Shown here piece after piece: positions 49,731 to 58,077 of a DNA stretch of 64,000 nucleotides; position 1 is the stretch's first letter, and every line of letters begins with the position of its first letter. The stretch is from Acidobacteriota bacterium (lineage in GTDB: Bacteria; Acidobacteriota; Vicinamibacteria; Vicinamibacterales; Fen-181): contig PMZR01000009.1 in the NCBI GenBank assembly GCA_003170135.1, positions 1 to 64,000 of the forward strand. Reading direction: 5' to 3'. Position numbers and translations under genes: made by a program. A model generated the notes under the pieces. The model was not told where the DNA came from and made no database searches. It was given only the letters and a program-made list of their open reading frames with translations.

Positions 49731-52382
49731 CTAGATGGGCGTGGCGGAAGTGCGCACCATCTCGATGTTGTGATTCGGACAGCGCCAGATGCACATGCCG
49801 CAGGCCACGCACTTGTCCTGGTCCAGCTCGACGAACACACCGTCTTTCTGGTACGCGAACATCTTGCAGATGTCGTGGCAAATCATGCAGCCTTCACCGC
49901 ACCCGCACCGGTAGCAGCGCGAGGCTTCTCTGATAGCTTCCTTGTCGGTCAGCGAGCGCTCGACCGGCTCGAACGTGCTCCGCCGTATGTCTGCATCGGC
50001 GAGGAGAAGGGGGACACGCCACTTTCTGCTGTCCGCGCCCTGGCGGTTGAGGACGGCTTCGACCTCCACCTGCTCCTTCGCATACAGCGGCTGTATGGTG
50101 GCGTCCGATCTCCTAAGCGTCAAGTCTATTTCCGCCGCACCGTTCCGGCCCGACGCAATCGCTTCAATGACCGTGCTGGCGCCAAGCACGGCGTCGCCTC
50201 CGGCGTACACCTTTGCCAGCGTCGTCCTGTTCTTCGTGTCGACAGCGATCGTGCCGCCTGCGGTCGTCGCGACCCCCTTCTTCTGGCCGAAGTCGACGGC
50301 CTGTCCCAGTGCCCAGATGACGGAATCGACCTTCAACTGGAACTGCGCGCCTTGCACGGGCTCGGGTCGTCGTCTCCCGGAGTCGTCTTTCTCGGCAAGC
50401 ACGTGGTTCACCATGACGATCGACGACACCCTTCCGGCCTTGACTTTGATCTCCTTCGGCGACACCAGGTACATGACCTTGACGCCCTCTTCCTCGGCTT
50501 CGGTCAGTTCCTCGCTGGACGCGGGCATCTCGTCTCTCGTTCGCCGGTACAGAATGAACACTTCTTCCGCGCCGAGACGGACAGCGCTGCGAGCCGAGTC
50601 GATGGCCGTGAAGCCGCCCCCTATCACCGCAACCCGCTTCCCGACCTTCACCTTCCGCTTCTCGCACACGGACTTGAGGAACTCCAGGGCGGACATGGAA
50701 TGCTCGGCGTTCACGCCCCTGATGTGGCCCGTCAGGCCCCTTGCCGCGCCGATGGCGAGATACACCGCGTCGTACCGCGTCTTCAGCGCGTCGAGCGTCA
50801 CATCCGTGCCCAGCGCCTCGTTGAAGCGAAATGCCACGCCGAGCGATTTCACCAGCTCGATCTCATCGTCCAGAATCTCGCGCGGGAATCGAAACGCCGG
50901 AAGCGCGTACCGAAGCATCCCGCCTGCCCGTGCCTCCTTCTCGTAGATCGTGACCCCGTAGCCGGCCTTGGCAAGGAGGGTCGCAGCAGTGAGGCCGGCG
51001 GGACCTGAGCCCACTATCGCCACCGTCTTCCCATGCCTGGCCGCGACGTCCTGCTTGATCAGCCAGTGACTTCTCTTGCCCTTCTGGACGAGGAATCGCT
51101 TCAAGTCGCGGATGCGCAGCGCCTCGTCTTTCTCCCCTCTCGTGCAGACGTCCTCACAGGGGTGGTTGCACACCCATCCGCAGATGGACATCAGCGGGGT
51201 CGACGAGGTGAGGATGTCGAATGCCTCTCGGAACTCGCCTTCCGCGGTCTTCGCGATGTAGGCCTGAGCGGGGACCGACGCCGGGCACGCGTAAACGCAA
51301 GGCGCCGACAGCTTGTTGTTCCGAAGCTTTGCGTGTCCCTCGTACAACGTCACGTCCGGCGCGGACTTGATGCTTGGCGGTATGGTGTTGGTGAGGACCT
51401 CCGTCGATGAATACTGCTGCCGCTTCAGCCATTCCTTCAGGTCGATGACCAGGCGCGGCAGGAAGCCGAACCCGGATATCAGCGTCTCCGCGCAGATGCC
51501 AACCAGGTTGGCGCCGCACAGAAACATCTCTGCCGCGCTCTTCCAATCCCTCACGCCGCCGACACCGGTGATCTTGACGTCCGGGCCGTTGAGCTTGCGT
51601 ATCTCGTAGACGTCGCGCAGGCCCAGCGGATGCACCCAGGTGCCGCACATGCACTGCATCGATATCTCGTCCTGCAGGCTGATGGGCGATCGGGTCGGAT
51701 GCTCGAGGTCGACGTGATGGATGGTCAGACGGTTCGCCGTTCCGCCGACCGCAACGGCCCCCGCTTCGTAGCACGCTCGCGCCACTTGCGCAACGCGCCC
51801 CCCCTCCGGCGTGAGCTTCACGAAGAGCGGCACCTTTGTCTCGGCCGCTATCGCAGACACGATCGCTTTCACCTCGTCGATCTGCTGCCCGAGGCTTGCA
51901 CCGGTCTTCGGACCCTGCTTCGAACTGCCCTCCGAGATTTCGACGTTGTACGACATATTGGGGCAGCACATGTTGATCTCGTTCACGTGCACCCCGGCGT
52001 TCTCGAACCCTTTTGCCATGTTCACCCAGCCTTCGACCCCTTTGTCGCCGGCGTAGGTGAAGTTGGAGAAGAGCACGATGTTCTTGGTCCGCTTGCGGCC
52101 TTCCTCGATCAAGCGCAGCGTATCGGCAAACACCATGCGCTTCTCGGTCGTGAAAGACAGGATGCCGTCCTGCTCCCAGTAGCCGTAGCGCGGGTGCCTG
52201 TTGATGTATGGCGGCGGATCGAACGTGAGCTTCAGGCTCGCTCCTCCCCAGCCCGTCTCCTCGATGCGCACGAGCTGGTCGACCGTCATCGTCGTCGGGC
52301 CGGACGCCACATAGAACGGATTCCGGAACCTCACCCCGCCGACTTCAACGGGCAGGAGGATGTCTGTCTCCTTGAACCTCAT
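49731..52382 (-). CDS. Dihydropyrimidine-dehydrogenase-like fusion with inserted PreT module
   Basis: An 883-residue iron-sulfur flavoprotein. Residues 1-340 are a PreA-type FMN barrel with V-A-S-G-P-T-T, I-N-M-C-C-P-N (Asn137, Cys140) and T-A-N-R (217-218). After G-H-A-K-L (349-353) comes a PreT/GltD-like part: Cys cluster (362, 366, 401, 405, 409, 413), FAD loop G-S-G-P-A-G (458-463), and a second dinucleotide loop V-A-V-I-G-G-G-F. The end holds Cys-rich C-Y-R-C-G-C-G-E-G-C-M-I-C and a ferredoxin motif C-V-A-C-G-M-C-I-W-R-C-P (858-868). In mammalian DPD the PreT part comes first; here it is inserted between barrel and ferredoxin. The protein could carry electrons from NAD(P)H through FAD and Fe-S to FMN alone. 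Substrate unknown. Confidence 0.88.
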   Translation of the reverse strand: MRFKETDILLPVEVGGVRFRNPFYVASGPTTMTVDQLVRIEETGWGGASLKLTFDPPPYINRHPRYGYWEQDGILSFTTEKRMVFADTLRLIEEGRKRTKNIVLFSNFTYAGDKGVEGWVNMAKGFENAGVHVNEINMCCPNMSYNVEISEGSSKQGPKTGASLGQQIDEVKAIVSAIAAETKVPLFVKLTPEGGRVAQVARACYEAGAVAVGGTANRLTIHHVDLEHPTRSPISLQDEISMQCMCGTWVHPLGLRDVYEIRKLNGPDVKITGVGGVRDWKSAAEMFLCGANLVGICAETLISGFGFLPRLVIDLKEWLKRQQYSSTEVLTNTIPPSIKSAPDVTLYEGHAKLRNNKLSAPCVYACPASVPAQAYIAKTAEGEFREAFDILTSSTPLMSICGWVCNHPCEDVCTRGEKDEALRIRDLKRFLVQKGKRSHWLIKQDVAARHGKTVAIVGSGPAGLTAATLLAKAGYGVTIYEKEARAGGMLRYALPAFRFPREILDDEIELVKSLGVAFRFNEALGTDVTLDALKTRYDAVYLAIGAARGLTGHIRGVNAEHSMSALEFLKSVCEKRKVKVGKRVAVIGGGFTAIDSARSAVRLGAEEVFILYRRTRDEMPASSEELTEAEEEGVKVMYLVSPKEIKVKAGRVSSIVMVNHVLAEKDDSGRRRPEPVQGAQFQLKVDSVIWALGQAVDFGQKKGVATTAGGTIAVDTKNRTTLAKVYAGGDAVLGASTVIEAIASGRNGAAEIDLTLRRSDATIQPLYAKEQVEVEAVLNRQGADSRKWRVPLLLADADIRRSTFEPVERSLTDKEAIREASRCYRCGCGEGCMICHDICKMFAYQKDGVFVELDQDKCVACGMCIWRCPNHNIEMVRTSATPI

Positions 52383-52423
52383 ACGTCACCTCGTTCGACA
52401 CCGGCCATCAGGGCCTTCCTTGA

Positions 52424-53482
52424 TCACATCCAACTGCCGGTGATGCGCCTGCCGCACTTGTGTGATTCGTAGAACGCGTCCACCAGCTGCACGCACGCCA
52501 GCCCCGCTCGCCCGCTGACGCCGTACATCGGTTCTTCCTTCCTGACCACGCAGTCGACGAAGTAGCTCATTTCGTTCACGTACCCGAGGCCGTAGAATTC
52601 GTCGACGGCCGGTCTGGTCCAGCCCAGGTTGTGATCGGTCTTCTCGATCGAATAGGAAATGCCCTTGCGCGAATAGCACTGGATGTTCGACCCGAAGGTC
52701 AAATCGGCCTTCAGGACGCCCTCGGCACCATAGATCTCGACCGTGTCGTCCATGCCGCCGACCGTGATGTAGTTGCCCTCCACGAAGCCGACTTCGCCGT
52801 TCCCGAACCTCATCATCCCGATTCCGAAATCTTCACCCTCGAAGTCCTTGTGGACGAAGTTCCGGTCGAGGCCCCCTGTCATGTGTCCGGACACTTCGAC
52901 GACTGGATTCTCTCCCCGGCCGAGCAAATGGAGAAGGTATCCGATCGGGTGGACGGCCAAATGGATGAAACTTCCACCGCCGCACATCTTCAATGTCTTC
53001 GCGAACGGTGAGTGAGACCCGTTGTGAGTCTCCTTCGCCTTGGCGTAGAAGAGCTTGCCGATCCCGCCTTCCTTGATCAGAGCGTCCATTCGCATGATGG
53101 TCGGCGAGAAGCACCAATCCTCCGCGTAGAACAGACGTGTCCTGTTCCTTTCACACACCTCCAGCATCTCGCGGCCATCCTCGACGGTCGTCGCGAGCGG
53201 CTTCTCGCACACGACGTTGAGCCCCGCGTTCGAAGCGGCAATGACCACCTCGTGGTGCAGAAAGTTGGGTACGCAGACCGACACGAGGTCGGGACACTCC
53301 ACGGCGAACATCTGGTTGTAGTCTTCGTACGTTGTTCGAATGCCCCACTTCTTCGCGATGGCATCCAGGTTGTCCAGTGCCGCGATCGCAACGATCTCCA
53401 CGTTGCTGTTTCTGGTGTACGCATCGCAGTGAATGTCCGCGGCGAACCTGGACCCGACGATAGCTACGCGAACCTTGGCCAT
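52424..53482 (-). CDS. Gfo/Idh/MocA-family oxidoreductase (second)
   Basis: A 352-residue NAD(P)-dependent sugar dehydrogenase. V-A-I-V-G-S-R-F-A-A-D-I-H at the N-terminus is the cofactor loop with Arg instead of the last Gly-side residue. V-C-E-K-P-L-A is the family's E-K-P motif. C-G-G-G-S-F-I-H-L-A-V-H-P-I-G is the substrate-side G-G-G-x-x-x-D/H block. It is 41 bases from the DPD-like gene and in the same direction, and follows the MFS transporter gene in transcription. It probably performs an early oxidation of the imported compound. It differs from the first family member at 44573 in the cofactor loop and length. Confidence 0.9.
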   Translation of the reverse strand: MAKVRVAIVGSRFAADIHCDAYTRNSNVEIVAIAALDNLDAIAKKWGIRTTYEDYNQMFAVECPDLVSVCVPNFLHHEVVIAASNAGLNVVCEKPLATTVEDGREMLEVCERNRTRLFYAEDWCFSPTIMRMDALIKEGGIGKLFYAKAKETHNGSHSPFAKTLKMCGGGSFIHLAVHPIGYLLHLLGRGENPVVEVSGHMTGGLDRNFVHKDFEGEDFGIGMMRFGNGEVGFVEGNYITVGGMDDTVEIYGAEGVLKADLTFGSNIQCYSRKGISYSIEKTDHNLGWTRPAVDEFYGLGYVNEMSYFVDCVVRKEEPMYGVSGRAGLACVQLVDAFYESHKCGRRITGSWM

Positions 53483-53587
53483 GAGCGTTCCACCTCCTGC
53501 GGCTTGTCGTGCGTTAATTCTTGCCCGCCGCCCGTTCGGGTCGTCCGGCGCCGATCGGGGCTCGCCGGTCAGAGTCCCACTGTCCCG

Positions 53588-54850
53588 CTATGGGGTCATC
53601 TCCGCATTCGCTGCCACCGAGACCGCCCGCTTCGTCGGCGCCAGCGCGACCGCAGCCGCTCCAACCGCGGCGAGCACAAGGAGCATCAGAAACCCGCCCG
53701 TGTAACTTCCCGTACGATCCCGGATCGCCGCGACCACCATGGGCGCGAGCGCCTCCGCCGAGACGCCGGCCGTGAGCAGAACGCCCAACACCCGGGCGAG
53801 AACGGACTCGGCGAACAGTTCGGCGGCCATCAGCGGGATGATCATGTAGTCGCCGCCGAGCCCAATCCCAAATACTACCGAAAATAAATACAGGGTTGCC
53901 CGTGAGTGCGCGAACAGGAGCAACACGACTGCAACCGCGACGATCGAGTACGTGAGGAGCATCACGTACTTCTTTGGCCATAGATCGGCGAGCCACCCAA
54001 CGAACAGGCGACCGGCGAGGCTGCTCGCGAGCACCAGCGAGAGAACAGGTGCCGTTTGGCCCTGCGCAAAATGGAGATCCAGGCTCATGTACAGCTTCAG
54101 GTTCTGCATCATACCGCCAACCGCGCCTATCGAGCACATACTCGCCACCAGCAGCAGGTAGAACGGTCCGTCACGGAGGATCGGCATGAAGCTGGATGGC
54201 GGGCTGGTGGCGCGCTCGCGTGCAGGCTCCTGACGCACTGTAGAATTGGACACCTCAGACTGGTCAGGCTCAGGTCTTTCGCGCACAAACCACGCGAGCG
54301 GCATCGCGACCACGATGATCGAGACACCGAGCACCTGCAGCGCTGGTCGCCAGCCAAGATGACTGACCAGAAACACCGCGAAAAATGGGACGACCGCTCC
54401 ACCGAGTCCAATCCCGAGGTACGCAAACCCCATTGCCTTCCCGCGCGCACGATCGTACCAATGCAGGAGCAGGACCTGACATGGCAACGGTCCGCCGCAG
54501 ACGTAGCCGAGCGCGTTGAACAAATAAAAAAAGTAGAACCACCCGAGCGATGAGGCGAAGCCCAGACCAATCAGCGCAATGCCCGCCATGGCAATACCGG
54601 CGAGCATGAGTCGGCGCGCGCCGAACCGGTCGATCAGCCAGCCGGCCACGAATCCGAACAGTGGTCCGACGAGGATCTTGCTGTACGCATTGCCAGATGT
54701 GACTTGTGCACGGGTCCAGCCGAGATCCCGAACCATGAAATCGTAGAAGAACGGGAGCCCGTACAACGCGATGCCGACGATGGAACACAACGTCGCGAAA
54801 GCTGTAATGGCGACCTGAACCTGGCCGCGCGTAGGTGAGGATGATGACAT
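53588..54850 (-). CDS. MFS transporter, OFA/monocarboxylate-like
   Basis: A 420-residue inner-membrane protein with twelve hydrophobic segments in two halves and a loop of about 35 polar residues between helices 6 and 7. The N-terminal helix-2/3 loop has G-W-L-I-D-R-F-G-A-R-R-L, the MFS motif A, and the second half repeats it as G-W-L-A-D-L-W-P-K-K. The type resembles oxalate/formate or monocarboxylate carriers, which fits an acidic sugar substrate. The ATG chosen opens M-S-S-S-S-P-T; 33 more in-frame codons upstream are polar and unlike a membrane protein. It follows the TonB receptor gene and precedes the second Gfo/Idh/MocA gene. Confidence 0.88.
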   Translation of the reverse strand: MSSSSPTRGQVQVAITAFATLCSIVGIALYGLPFFYDFMVRDLGWTRAQVTSGNAYSKILVGPLFGFVAGWLIDRFGARRLMLAGIAMAGIALIGLGFASSLGWFYFFYLFNALGYVCGGPLPCQVLLLHWYDRARGKAMGFAYLGIGLGGAVVPFFAVFLVSHLGWRPALQVLGVSIIVVAMPLAWFVRERPEPDQSEVSNSTVRQEPARERATSPPSSFMPILRDGPFYLLLVASMCSIGAVGGMMQNLKLYMSLDLHFAQGQTAPVLSLVLASSLAGRLFVGWLADLWPKKYVMLLTYSIVAVAVVLLLFAHSRATLYLFSVVFGIGLGGDYMIIPLMAAELFAESVLARVLGVLLTAGVSAEALAPMVVAAIRDRTGSYTGGFLMLLVLAAVGAAAVALAPTKRAVSVAANAEMTP

Positions 54851-54995
54851 GACAGCCTGGCCTTGACGGTTGCGAGATGGGCACCCGGCGGGAACCGGAG
54901 GCTCCCGCGGGCGTCGCGAGCGACACCCGCGGGAACATGCTTCGTCCATCGTCGACGGTTCGGAATCGTATTGGGACCCTTCGGGTCACCGACGC

Positions 54996-57995
54996 CTAGA
55001 AGTCGAATCGTCCGGAAATCCTGAACATACGAGCAGGCTCGATCGACGTCGCATACCGCCAGTTTGAACCGACAGTCGTGTTCACCGACAGAACGCCCGC
55101 AGTGTTCGTCACGTTGAACACGTCCAGGCCCGCGATGATCCGGTGGCTCCCACCGACTTTGAAGATCCTCGACACCCTGAGGTCAAGCTTGTTGATATAC
55201 GGGGCAAACGAGGAATCCGGCTCGACGACGGTCAACGTCACCGTGCTGGTGCTCAAGGGCCAGGCCAGCCCGGCTATCTGGCTTCTGGTGAACGTGGCAG
55301 TCCCGTTGTACGCCGGTCCAGGAAGTCTCTGGTACACCCCGCTGGCCTGCACGCCCCACCAAGGCAGCGGATACACGACCATGCTTTTAAAACTCGGTCT
55401 GAACGGCGTACTGTCCAGGCAGAAGTTCTGTCCCGGGTTGTCCACGACGTAGCACGCAGAGACCAGTGTGTGTTCGATAATCACGCCGCCGTCGAACTGC
55501 AGGCCGTTGTGCATGCGCGCGGTCGCACTCAGCTCAATGCCGGTGTATGTGTTGATCCAATTTCCGAAGTTGCTCGCCGTCGTCACGTAATTCTGGACCT
55601 GCCCGAGTTTGGCGGGATTGAGATCGTAGTAACCGCACATCTGCTGGCCGCCGCCGCCGGGCAGGTTTGGATTGCTCGGCGTCGTGATGCAGAAGGGAGA
55701 GTAGTCACTGGGCGAAACGAGCAGGTTGTCCGTCACCGAACCGCCAACCACGCCCGTGCCGAAGCTCGCGTTGCCGAACCAGCGGCGGTAGTAGGCAGCC
55801 CGCACCCCAAGGCCCTCCCTGACATGATGCTCAGCCGCCGCCGTGACCTCCCAGCTATAACCGCGATTGAACCAGCCGCCGTCCACCTTCGGATCATACT
55901 GAGTGATGTTGGTCGCGACCTTTCCGAAATTCAGGTTATTGGCCGTTCCGCACTCACCATTCGCGTACAGATTGGTCAAATCACAATCAGGTATGAAGTT
56001 GCCATTCTTGTCGGTCCACGAACGCGTCGTGTTGGTCACCGCCAGCACGGCCGGAACCCGATCCTGTGACGATTCCGCGTCCGACACGTACCGATTGAAC
56101 GTGACCTTGAGCGCCGTCCTGTTGTCGCCGAAGAGGTCGTACGCAACCCCGAGCCGCGGACTCAGATCGTGGTAGTGCCAGATCGTGTCAGCGCCGGGGA
56201 AGGAGCGGGTAGGCAACACGGAGTTCGCGTACAGTGTCTGTGGATCCCCACTCGAGTGCTTGTAGTCGTAGCGCACGCCGAGATTGAACGTCGCGCGCTT
56301 GAGGATAAACCGGTCCGTCACATAGAGACCATTGCTCCATGTGCGAGCCGTGCGAGAATAGGGTCCATTCTCTACCAGGCTGACCGGTACACCATTGAGC
56401 ACATTCACAGTGTAATCACCGACGACAGTCCGGACCGCCTCGTCGGAGCCAATCTCGAACAGATCGCCGACCGTGAGTGAATGGCTTCCAGTGACGCGGT
56501 TTACAGAACCTCGGGCTCTGATTCCCTGCGTATTGTTGAAATTGCCAATCCACTGTGATCCTCTGAAGGTCCATCCAGTGCCCAGGTCCGTCGCGGAGAT
56601 CGCGTTGAGATCCGGTATCACCGCTTGTCCCGTCTGGGGATCGTCATATTGACGCTGGAACCATTGCGCGTTCTTGGTGATCGTCGCACCGCCTTCCAGG
56701 TAGAGGTGTGCGCTCACCGGTGACTTCCAGGTTGCTCCATAGAGGTACTGGGGTACATACACTCCGTGAAACGTGGCCTCTGGTGCGCACAGAATTCTTG
56801 TGCCAGTTGTCCCGCAGCCGCCGCGGTTGTCCCAGTAATTGGGATTCCAGTCACCGAACACGGCGATCTGATTTCGCGGAGTCAGCTGCGACGTGAGACG
56901 GAAGGAGATGTTCTTTGTGTGTACCTGCTCGGAGTCCGTCGACTGGCTCGTGTCAGGCGTGTAGACCCAGTCCGTCGGATTGGTGTCCCGGTAGTCACCG
57001 CTATCTCTGCTGTATAGGAAGCTCCGATACGACGCCCAGAACCACACCTTGTCTTTCGCAATCGGGCCGCCGAAAGCCGGGTTGACGTCGTACTGCGTTC
57101 TCATGGAGTTGACGCCGACTTTCTGCGCGATCAACGTCGGGTTCAGATTACTCCCGACGAACGATCCAGGAGCGTAATTGAGAGAGAGGCTGCCCCTGAA
57201 CAGGTTTCCCCCGCTCCTTGGAATCACGTTGGTAACCAGCCCGCCCGCTTGCTGATCCGCCCCGGCGGAGCCTCTGATGACCGCAACCTCTTGGGCCATC
57301 CCCGGGTTGAGAACCAACTCAGTGCCGTTGCCGCTCATGCGGTGGCTGGTGTCGAATCCGTCGAGCTGGACCGACGATTCCTGCACGCCGCGGAAGGAAA
57401 GGTCCGCCCATATGTAGTTGTTCGTCGGCGCTGTGAACCCTTGCGCCGACTGTGACGCGCCGAGCAACAGGGTCGTGTAGTAATTGAGACCGCCGCTGGA
57501 CGGGATCGCGTCCAGCATTTCCTTGGACAAGCTCGTCTGCCGGGCGTTGCTGCGAAGGTCTACGGCCGGAGCACTACCCGAGACCACGACTGTCTCTGAA
57601 AGCTGCCCGACTGGCAGCTGTGCATTCACAGTCGCAACGAACGCCGCAGCCAGGCGAATGCCTTCGCGCTTCACCGTGCTAAACCCGGTCAAGCTGAAGG
57701 TAACTGAGTAGACGCCCGGCGGGAGGTCGATGATGTTGTAGCGTCCCTGACTGTCGGTAACCGCCGTCCGGACCTTTTCGATGAGTGCGGGACTCGATGC
57801 TTCCGCCGTGACGCCGGGCAGGACGCCGCCCGACGAGTCCGTCACCGTTCCCGTGAATCCGGAGCCGCCTCGCTGCGCAGATGCGACCGCGGGAACGAGT
57901 AGCAGGCAAGCCAGGGCGAACGCGAAGGCCAACAGAGTGGCCGCTCGCCGACCTGGCTCCTTTGAACGTCTCTGTTCCAGAACTCTACTTGTCAT
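54996..57995 (-). CDS. TonB-dependent receptor with carboxypeptidase-regulatory domain
   Basis: A 999-residue outer-membrane receptor. A signal peptide (ending A-S-A-Q-R) is followed by a carboxypeptidase-like regulatory domain (G-T-V-T-D-S-S-G-G-V-L-P-G-V near residue 50), a plug domain with R-G-V-Q-E-S-S-V-Q-L-D-G, and a long barrel ending I-S-G-R-F-D-F with terminal Phe. This is the layout common in Acidobacteriota and in SusC-like uptake. No SusD partner is seen. GGGAG precedes this ATG; a TTG 24 bases upstream is a weaker start. Composition is clearly less GC-rich than the left half of the window. It lies between the amidohydrolases and the MFS gene, so it is the likely entry port for their substrate. 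Confidence 0.92.
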   Translation of the reverse strand: MTSRVLEQRRSKEPGRRAATLLAFAFALACLLLVPAVASAQRGGSGFTGTVTDSSGGVLPGVTAEASSPALIEKVRTAVTDSQGRYNIIDLPPGVYSVTFSLTGFSTVKREGIRLAAAFVATVNAQLPVGQLSETVVVSGSAPAVDLRSNARQTSLSKEMLDAIPSSGGLNYYTTLLLGASQSAQGFTAPTNNYIWADLSFRGVQESSVQLDGFDTSHRMSGNGTELVLNPGMAQEVAVIRGSAGADQQAGGLVTNVIPRSGGNLFRGSLSLNYAPGSFVGSNLNPTLIAQKVGVNSMRTQYDVNPAFGGPIAKDKVWFWASYRSFLYSRDSGDYRDTNPTDWVYTPDTSQSTDSEQVHTKNISFRLTSQLTPRNQIAVFGDWNPNYWDNRGGCGTTGTRILCAPEATFHGVYVPQYLYGATWKSPVSAHLYLEGGATITKNAQWFQRQYDDPQTGQAVIPDLNAISATDLGTGWTFRGSQWIGNFNNTQGIRARGSVNRVTGSHSLTVGDLFEIGSDEAVRTVVGDYTVNVLNGVPVSLVENGPYSRTARTWSNGLYVTDRFILKRATFNLGVRYDYKHSSGDPQTLYANSVLPTRSFPGADTIWHYHDLSPRLGVAYDLFGDNRTALKVTFNRYVSDAESSQDRVPAVLAVTNTTRSWTDKNGNFIPDCDLTNLYANGECGTANNLNFGKVATNITQYDPKVDGGWFNRGYSWEVTAAAEHHVREGLGVRAAYYRRWFGNASFGTGVVGGSVTDNLLVSPSDYSPFCITTPSNPNLPGGGGQQMCGYYDLNPAKLGQVQNYVTTASNFGNWINTYTGIELSATARMHNGLQFDGGVIIEHTLVSACYVVDNPGQNFCLDSTPFRPSFKSMVVYPLPWWGVQASGVYQRLPGPAYNGTATFTRSQIAGLAWPLSTSTVTLTVVEPDSSFAPYINKLDLRVSRIFKVGGSHRIIAGLDVFNVTNTAGVLSVNTTVGSNWRYATSIEPARMFRISGRFDF

Positions 57996-58077
57996 AAACA
58001 GCCTCTCCCTTTGAGTCAATGCGCCACCCTGGAGCGATCAGATCAGCAGCTGCACAACTGCAATCGGCCTCGTCTCA

